Shown here: positions 59,269-64,000 of the stretch, piece by piece
Position numbering within the stretch: position 1 is the stretch's first letter
Layout of the letters: each line of letters opens with the position of its first letter
Assembly: GCF_030063135.1 (NCBI RefSeq)
Contig: NZ_JASISO010000004.1
Coordinates: 1 to 64,000, forward strand
Origin: Streptomyces sp. G-G2
GTDB lineage: Bacteria > Actinomycetota > Actinomycetes > Streptomycetales > Streptomycetaceae
Length of the DNA: 64,000 nucleotides
Reading direction: 5' to 3'
Translations under genes and position numbers: made by a program
Notes under the pieces: model-generated
Databases searched by the model: none
The model's input: only the letters and a program-made list of their open reading frames with translations
What the model was told of the DNA's origin: nothing

Positions 59269-60377
59269 CGGCCCCGGGCCCGGGCGCCGGGTATCCGATG
59301 CGCCGCTGGGTCTTCCAGGACGCGCGAGGCCGGTACGACATCGACCTCGGCGACAGCAACGTGGACTGCGGCACGGTCGCCGACCTGCCCTTCCCCGCCG
59401 ACCTGGTGCTGGACTACGGGACCGACCGGGGCAGCGACCGGCTCCGCGAACTCGTGGCGGGCCTCTACAGCCGTACCCCGGATGAGGTCGGCATCACCCA
59501 CGGCGCACAGGAGGCGCTCTACCTCCTGTACAGCGTACTGCTGCGCCCCGGCGACCATGTCGTGGTCTTCGCCCCCGGCTGGCAGCAAGCCTGGGAGGCA
59601 CCGGCTCGCATGGGGAGCCGGGCCGACCTCATCGGCACCACCCCCGAGGGTCGGCCCGACGTGGCACTGGCAGCCAGGCTGATCGGCCCGAGCACCAAGG
59701 CCGTCGTACTCAACTCCCCCTGCAATCCAACAGGAATACGCTTCACCGACTATGAGGTCGACTTCCTGGTGCGGGCCGCACGGAGGCACGGCTGCTACCT
59801 GCTGCTTGATGAGGAGTACGTCGCCGACTTGCCCGCCGACTCTCTGCTCAGGCGCTACGAGCGGGCGGTCTCCGTCTCCAGCATCTCCAAGGTGTACGGA
59901 TTCCCCGGGCTGCGGACGGGGTGGATGTGCGGCCCGGCCGACGTGGTGCGTGCTGCCATGGACCACAAGCACTACACCACCATCTCCAACTCCGTACTAA
60001 CCGAGTGGCTGGCTGCACAGGTTCTGGAACGGCGCGACCACTACCTAGACCGCTACCGGCGGCTGACCTCGGTCGGCGGCCAGATGCTGAGCGACTGGGC
60101 GGCCCGGCACGCCGACGCGGTGGCCCTGCGGACTCCGCACGGCACTCCCTTCGCCTGGCTGGCGCTGTCCGGCGCGGAATCCTCGCTGTCCTTGTGCCGA
60201 CGGGTACTGGATCAGACCCGGGTGCTGCTGATGCCTGCTGAGGTGTTCGGCGCCGAACGCGGTCTGCGGATCACCTTCGCCCGCGAGGAGGACGTACTGA
60301 AAGAGGGGCTGGCGCGGATCGGCACACTGCTGGACAGCGGGCACCCCCGGGCAGAACCGGAACCGCCGCACGCCTGA
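59265..60377 (+). CDS. PLP-dependent class I/II aminotransferase
   Basis: Fold-type-I enzyme of 370 residues. PLP lysine K209 in SSISKVYGFPGLRTGW, N154 in SPCNPTG, D182 and Y185 in LLDEEYVADLP, and GAQEALYLL at the cofactor phosphate site. GTG 59265 overlaps the DapF-like stop by GTGA, so translation is coupled; a longer open frame lies inside dapF and is ignored. Could transaminate or act as lyase/decarboxylase on the hydroxylated amino acid, since the substrate pocket cannot be read. Confidence 0.88.
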   Translation: MTAPGPGAGYPMRRWVFQDARGRYDIDLGDSNVDCGTVADLPFPADLVLDYGTDRGSDRLRELVAGLYSRTPDEVGITHGAQEALYLLYSVLLRPGDHVVVFAPGWQQAWEAPARMGSRADLIGTTPEGRPDVALAARLIGPSTKAVVLNSPCNPTGIRFTDYEVDFLVRAARRHGCYLLLDEEYVADLPADSLLRRYERAVSVSSISKVYGFPGLRTGWMCGPADVVRAAMDHKHYTTISNSVLTEWLAAQVLERRDHYLDRYRRLTSVGGQMLSDWAARHADAVALRTPHGTPFAWLALSGAESSLSLCRRVLDQTRVLLMPAEVFGAERGLRITFAREEDVLKEGLARIGTLLDSGHPRAEPEPPHA

Positions 60378-60485
60378 CAGAGCCCGCCGACGCCCATGGC
60401 GCCGAGGCGACGGCCTTCGCCTATTTCTCCGCCAGCCGTCTCCCCGGAGACCGGATCCCCTCTCCACCCTGGACAAGGAATGACA

Positions 60486-61247
60486 ATGACGGAACAGCTC
60501 AAGGAAATGCCGACGGACTGGACGCGTGCTCTGGCCATCGTCGCTCACCCCGACGACGTGGAATACGCCGCAGCATCGGCCGTCGCCACATGGATCGACC
60601 AGGGCAAGGAAGTCGTGTACCTGATGGCCAGCCGGGGAGAGGCCGGCATCGACAGCATGGATCCCGAGCAGGCCAAGGTGATCAGGGAACGGGAGCAACG
60701 GGCCAGCGCGGCCGTGGTCGGCGTGACAAAGGTGGAGTTCCTCGACCACACGGACGGGCTGATCGAATACGGATTTGAGTTGCGCAGGGACCTGGCCCAC
60801 GCCGTCCGGCGGCATCGCCCGGAGCTCATTTTGACGCTCAACCACCATGACCACTGGCGCGGTGTCTCTTGGAACACCCCGGACCACCGCAACGTCGGCC
60901 GTGCGGCACTCGACTCCGCCGCTGACGCCGCGAACCGTTTCCTCTTTCCCGAGGAGGGCCTGTCGCCATGGGAGGGCGTGCGCTGGCAGGCGGTGGCCAA
61001 CTCGCCGTACCCGACCCACGCGGTCGACGTCACCTGGGCTACAGAGCGCGGCGTGCAGGCCGTACTCGCACATGCCACCTACTTGGAGGCGCTCACCGAC
61101 GAGGACCCCAGGGCGTACGTCCAAGGATTCCTGGAACGGAACTTCGCGGCGGCCGGTGAGAAGTTCGGCGGGCGTCCCGCAGTGGCCTTCGAGGTATTCC
61201 ACCGAGACCAGTACCGCAAGCGGAACACCGAAGTCCACTACCGCTGA
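60486..61247 (+). CDS. PIG-L family metal-dependent deacetylase
   Basis: LmbE/PIG-L protein of 253 residues. Zinc motif AHPDDVEY (H21, D23, D24) and the third His in NTPDHRNVGRAAL; ASRGEAGIDS and KVEFLDHTDGLIEYG are family blocks. Members deacetylate N-acetylglucosaminyl units, mycothiol precursors or antibiotic intermediates. ATG 60486 follows AAGGA by 7 bases. The gene is 108 bp after the aminotransferase and is the last intact gene of the plus operon. An N-acetyl protecting group removed late in the pathway is a reasonable guess. Confidence 0.88.
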   Translation: MTEQLKEMPTDWTRALAIVAHPDDVEYAAASAVATWIDQGKEVVYLMASRGEAGIDSMDPEQAKVIREREQRASAAVVGVTKVEFLDHTDGLIEYGFELRRDLAHAVRRHRPELILTLNHHDHWRGVSWNTPDHRNVGRAALDSAADAANRFLFPEEGLSPWEGVRWQAVANSPYPTHAVDVTWATERGVQAVLAHATYLEALTDEDPRAYVQGFLERNFAAAGEKFGGRPAVAFEVFHRDQYRKRNTEVHYR

Positions 61248-61376
61248 TCCGGGCCGCTCCCCTCCTTCGTCCACGTCCACGTCCCCGTCAAAGTCACTGT
61301 CGAGGGCGGCGGGCCCGCCACTACGATCATCAGCCAGTCTCGCCAGGCGAGGACATATCAGCCCAGGGGCCCGCTT

Positions 61377-61660
61377 TGCTCGAGTTCTTCCACGCAGACC
61401 TGTCCACCCTGCTGACCCTCTGTCTCGCCGCGGCCATGGCCGGCTGGGTGGACGCGGTGGTCGGCGGCGGCGGGGTGGTGCTGCTTCCGGCGCCGCTCAT
61501 TGGCTTCCCCGGGCAGCCCCCGCCTATGCGCTAGGCACCGCCAAGGCCGTCTCCATCGTCGGCACCACGGCTGCCTCCGTCACCTACGCGCGCAATGGTG
61601 GCCTCGACGTGCGGATCGCCGCCCGCATTGGAGGCCTCGCCGCCCTCGCGGCGGCCCCTT
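61377..61660 (+). pseudogene. TauE/SafE family permease fragment
   Basis: From a TTG at 61377 the frame reads LEFFHADLSTLLTLCLAAAM then AGWVDAVVGGGGVVLLPAPL and stops at 61533. One frame over it continues AYALGTAKAVSIVGTTAASV, TYARNGGLDVRIAA and LAALAAAP. This is the N-terminal third of a TauE/SafE sulfite/organic-acid permease with one frameshift; the rest is replaced by an unrelated transporter fragment. Confidence 0.75.
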
Positions 61661-62042
61661 CGTCGGCATGCTCGCCGGACTTCTGCCCAAGGCCACCGGC
61701 CGCCGCGAGATCCTGATGCTCGCCCTCTACGGATCCCTGTCCGGCTACCTCTTCGGCTTCCTCCTCAACCTCTCCTTCTGGCCCTTCTCCCTCGACCCGA
61801 ACAGCTCCATCGCCTACCTGCCCGACCTGCCCTTCACCGAGCAGTTCCAGCGCTACCTCGCCTCCGACCTCGCAACCTCCCTCGGCTGGGACATCGGCCG
61901 GGCCGTCACCAACCTGGTCTGCGTCCTGCTGGCCGCCCCGGCCGTCCTCACCGGCTTCCGCCGCGCCGCCCGCAAGGCCCGCTTCCAGGCCCCGGTCCGT
62001 TTCCGTCGTGCGTCCAACCAGACAGACGGGGCCCTGCACTGA
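61661..62042 (+). pseudogene. ECF transporter S-component, C-terminal fragment
   Basis: Frame reading FVGMLAGLLPKATGRREIL, LSGYLFGFLLNLSFWPF, TEQFQRYLASDLATSLGWDI and VLTGFRRAARKARF. This is the C-terminal half of Streptomyces ECF-type vitamin transporter S-components (family motif LLNLSFWPF...LATSLGWD). The N-terminal helices are missing; the fragment is fused to the TauE/SafE relic. Confidence 0.75.
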
Positions 62043-63077
62043 CACGGGTCGTTCCGGTGTCACCGTCGTGACTGTTGCGCATTGTGCGATATCGATATTC
62101 GGCAGGTTGACTATTCTGCCCAACACCGGACACGTGCTGATCGGTCGGCTCGTGGAGCAACGGAGCGGCAGGAACTGCCGTGGGCCGGGAACCGCTTGAT
62201 GTGCCGGTCGGCCTGGGGATGTGGCGGCGGGCTGGACGGTGACGGCGGGGTGGCTATCGGTTCCTCCGCAAACAGGACCTACGCGCTCCGCTCTACGGCT
62301 ACGGCCTGACGGCAGATACGGTCGGCGAGGACCGCATCTACCCCACCCTTCCCACGGCCATCGAGGGCTTCCGAGTCTGGGACCTCGGCCGTTCCTCCTG
62401 ATGCTGGACCCGTGACCACTCACACGCAGTGAAGTTCGGGGTCCGGCGGCGTAGAGCCGCGCTTGCGCCCCGCACACTGGTGTTGCTGGGTGTGCTGGCG
62501 GGCCTGGGTCGCCAGCGTGTACGCGATCTTCCTCGACGGTGCGGGGCGAGCCCGGGATGCGGATCGAGGTCCCTCTCTGCTCCCCCGCTCGGGCGGGCAT
62601 GGCAAGTCGGTCGAGGCGTATCTGGAGGCGGCCGCGGCGCTGACCGCGTTCATCCTGGTCGGCCGCTGCTTCGAGGCACGGGCCGGGCGTTGGCGTACCT
62701 GGGCGCCGAAGACGTCACCTTGCCGCTCGACGGGCGTGGGGTACTGGTGCTGATCGAGGAATTGGCGGTGCTGCACCACGCGGCCGGCCAGCCCGACAAC
62801 GCCCAGTTCCTTACGCGCAGCGGCGCGCCCGCTGGACCGACCGGATCAGCGCCCCCGCCATCGTCGTCGGCGGCCCCGCCGCACCCGGCCCGAAGTCCGA
62901 CCAGGCACACGTCGGCACCGTCCTCTGCTTCAGCGCCCGCGTTGGCGGCTACGACTCCTGGATCAGGGACCTACCCCAGGACCGGATCATCGTGAGCCCC
63001 GCGTCCGTCTCCGGCCTGGAGAAACCCTCCGGCGCACCCTGGTGCCGCAACGGGTGTGAGGGCCGTGGCCTCGACTG
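62043..63077 (+). other. Degenerate region including a CopA-like P-type ATPase relic
   Basis: About 1 kb without an intact gene. Between about 62440 and 62775, three frames together read VASVYAIFLDGAG, SVEAYLEAAAALTAFILVG, RCFEARAGR and LGAEDVTLPLDGRGVLV, the membrane and actuator region of Cu+-exporting P-type ATPases, so this is a frameshifted relic. A 48-codon frame ending at 62401 (APLYGYGLTADTVGED...) and a longer open frame from about 62800 to 63099 (APAIVVGGPAAPGP, GYDSWIRDLPQDRIIV) are unassigned and may be other fragments. Confidence 0.55.
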
Positions 63078-63863
63078 CTACCTCCGGGTAGGTCCGTGAT
63101 TCGGTTTCGGGCCGGGACGTGGCGGTCGGGCGGGGAGAGGGCTTGCGGCCCGTTTGGCGGGTTGGTCAGTGGACGACTCGGCCTGCGGCTCGGGGTTTCC
63201 CGCGGCTTCGGCCCTCGCTCGGTCGGCGAGTTCGCGGTGCCAGGCCGCGAACTCCTCGCGGGTGGCGGCCGCGGCCGGGGCATCGAGGCCGTATGCGGCG
63301 AACTGTCTGTCGGTGTGGTGCTGGACGCGGGCGAGGGCAGAAACGTACTCGTCGAGACTGGGTTCGGCCTCGTTCCGTGCGGTCAGTTCGAGCAGCCGAG
63401 CACGGGTGTAGCCGGCCTTCAGCAGCGCGTTGACGTCGATGGCGTCGCGGACTTCGGCGCGGCCGAAAAGAGCCCCGGTCTTGGCCGCGGCGAGGTCGTC
63501 GAGGTGGAGGACCGGGCCGAGGTCTGATTCGACGGGCGGGTGGTGCAGCAGGTCGCCGACCAGCTCCACCTTGGACTGCGAGCCGGAGTCGGGATCCGTG
63601 ACGTGCAGGCGCGCGTACACCTGTGCCTGCTGGGTGACCTGGACCAGGTACCCGGCCGTCCGGTATGCCTCGACAAGGCGTGCGATCGCCTGCGGTAGCT
63701 CCCCCTCGGCGCGTCCGATCGGGGTGAACAGGCCGACGTCGTCACTGACGCGGCTGACGAGACGATGGGCCTGGACGGCGTATCCGCCCGCGAGCCGGTA
63801 GCCGAAGTCTTCGGCAAGCGCTTCCAGGCCGATGCGGATGAGGCGATGGTGCAGATCTTCCAC
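63078..63863 (-). CDS. AbiEii/AbiGii-like nucleotidyltransferase with altered catalytic motif
   Basis: Protein of 261 residues resembling the toxin half of AbiE-type type IV toxin-antitoxin systems. The nucleotidyltransferase start YRLAGGYAVQAHRLVSRVSD is followed by DVGLFTP, where family members normally have D-V-D-L; the second Asp is G44, so catalysis is doubtful. Then KVELVGDLLHHPP, LDDLAAAKTGALFGRAEVRD and AIDVNALL follow the family. The last 55 residues are a Pro/Ala/Arg tail. GTG start overlaps the upstream gene's TAG by one base, so the two are coupled. Confidence 0.8.
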   Translation of the reverse strand: MEDLHHRLIRIGLEALAEDFGYRLAGGYAVQAHRLVSRVSDDVGLFTPIGRAEGELPQAIARLVEAYRTAGYLVQVTQQAQVYARLHVTDPDSGSQSKVELVGDLLHHPPVESDLGPVLHLDDLAAAKTGALFGRAEVRDAIDVNALLKAGYTRARLLELTARNEAEPSLDEYVSALARVQHHTDRQFAAYGLDAPAAAATREEFAAWHRELADRARAEAAGNPEPQAESSTDQPAKRAASPLPARPPRPGPKPNHGPTRR

Positions 63864-64000
63864 TACGCGGCCGCCGCCTGCGAGCTCGCGAGCTCGGGGA
63901 AGCGGGACTCCCAGGCGGCTCTCGCCGGGCCGGGCAGGAACAGGGCCCGCCGGTGGCTCCGCAGCACGTCGGCATCGAGGTGGGAGTGCAGGTCCTCGGG
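63863..64000 (-). CDS. 3' end of the gene coupled to the AbiEii-like gene
   Basis: Partial frame entering from the right edge, 45 residues ending ELASSQAAAA. The visible part (DLHSHLDADVLRSHRRALFL, PGPARAAWESRF) has no recognisable domain. Its TAG shares one base with the GTG of the AbiEii-like gene. By position it could be the antitoxin-like partner, but the sequence seen does not show that. Confidence 0.5.
   Translation of the reverse strand, partial: PEDLHSHLDADVLRSHRRALFLPGPARAAWESRFPELASSQAAAA

Noticed and set aside
1..64000. tRNA, rRNA or CRISPR arrays
   Set aside because: Scanned the intergenic spaces for cloverleaf-like arms with a CCA-type end and for regularly spaced repeats; none were found.

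Overview
The window looks like a piece of a Streptomyces (or close relative) chromosome. It has very high GC with strong third-position GC bias, GTG starts, hairpin terminators mostly without U-tracts, and hallmark actinobacterial genes (SepH, CutRS, DUF4193, DUF3093, DUF3710, DUF3159).

Three regions can be told apart. (1) About 1-27.3 kb is ordinary core chromosome: a secreted zinc protease, a two-domain VOC protein, a rhodanese, the division regulator SepH, a lactone oxidase, an MFS exporter, ferrochelatase with an iron-box-like site, an inositol-monophosphatase-family enzyme, the CutR/CutS two-component system, dUTPase, the KdpD/KdpE potassium-sensing pair without kdpFABC nearby, a TrkA pair facing an APC permease, and a TRAM-domain RNA methyltransferase. 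A short in-frame relic of a thymidine kinase sits at about 1.4 kb. (2) About 27.4-37.4 kb is a scrapyard. A large DUF3883-type gene is frameshifted and split by a 2-kb IS481-like element with recognisable terminal inverted repeats. Fragments of IS701- and ISAzo13-type transposases and a beheaded NUDIX hydrolase flank two divergent XRE/NB-ARC regulators. (3) About 37.5-61.25 kb is a compact biosynthetic locus made of two divergent operons. It is followed by another scrapyard (TauE/SafE fragment joined to an ECF S-component fragment, then a CopA-like ATPase relic) and an AbiEii-like gene at 63-64 kb.

The biosynthetic locus is the main interest. The minus-strand operon (55.6 to 37.5 kb) begins with a free-standing condensation-domain protein. 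Next comes a 36-residue ORF with a near-perfect Shine-Dalgarno and a double-glycine leader, which has an 11-residue predicted core and is too small for routine gene callers. A strong hairpin follows, then a C39-peptidase ABC exporter of the type that cleaves such leaders. After these come an acyl-adenylating ligase, a PaaK-like adenylating enzyme, a malic-enzyme homologue lacking key catalytic residues, an acyl carrier protein, a sugar epimerase/dehydratase, an acyl-CoA dehydrogenase, a class III aminotransferase, an MBL-fold hydrolase, a ROK sugar kinase, an IMPase-family phosphatase, a 2H phosphoesterase, an NDP-sugar pyrophosphorylase-like protein, a flavin reductase and a luciferase-like monooxygenase. 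Most neighbours overlap by a few bases, so translational coupling is likely. The plus-strand operon (56.6 to 61.2 kb) encodes a 2-oxoglutarate/Fe amino-acid-hydroxylase-type oxygenase, a haem-oxygenase-like diiron oxidase, a DapF homologue in which both catalytic cysteines are serine, a fold-type-I aminotransferase and a PIG-L deacetylase.

I infer a pathway that combines an unusual amino acid (plus operon), a sugar- or cyclitol-phosphate-type unit and an ACP/adenylation/condensation assembly step with a ribosomal leader peptide exported and cut by the C39 transporter. I do not recognise this combination as a described system. The product is unknown, and the attachment of any small molecule to the peptide is inference.
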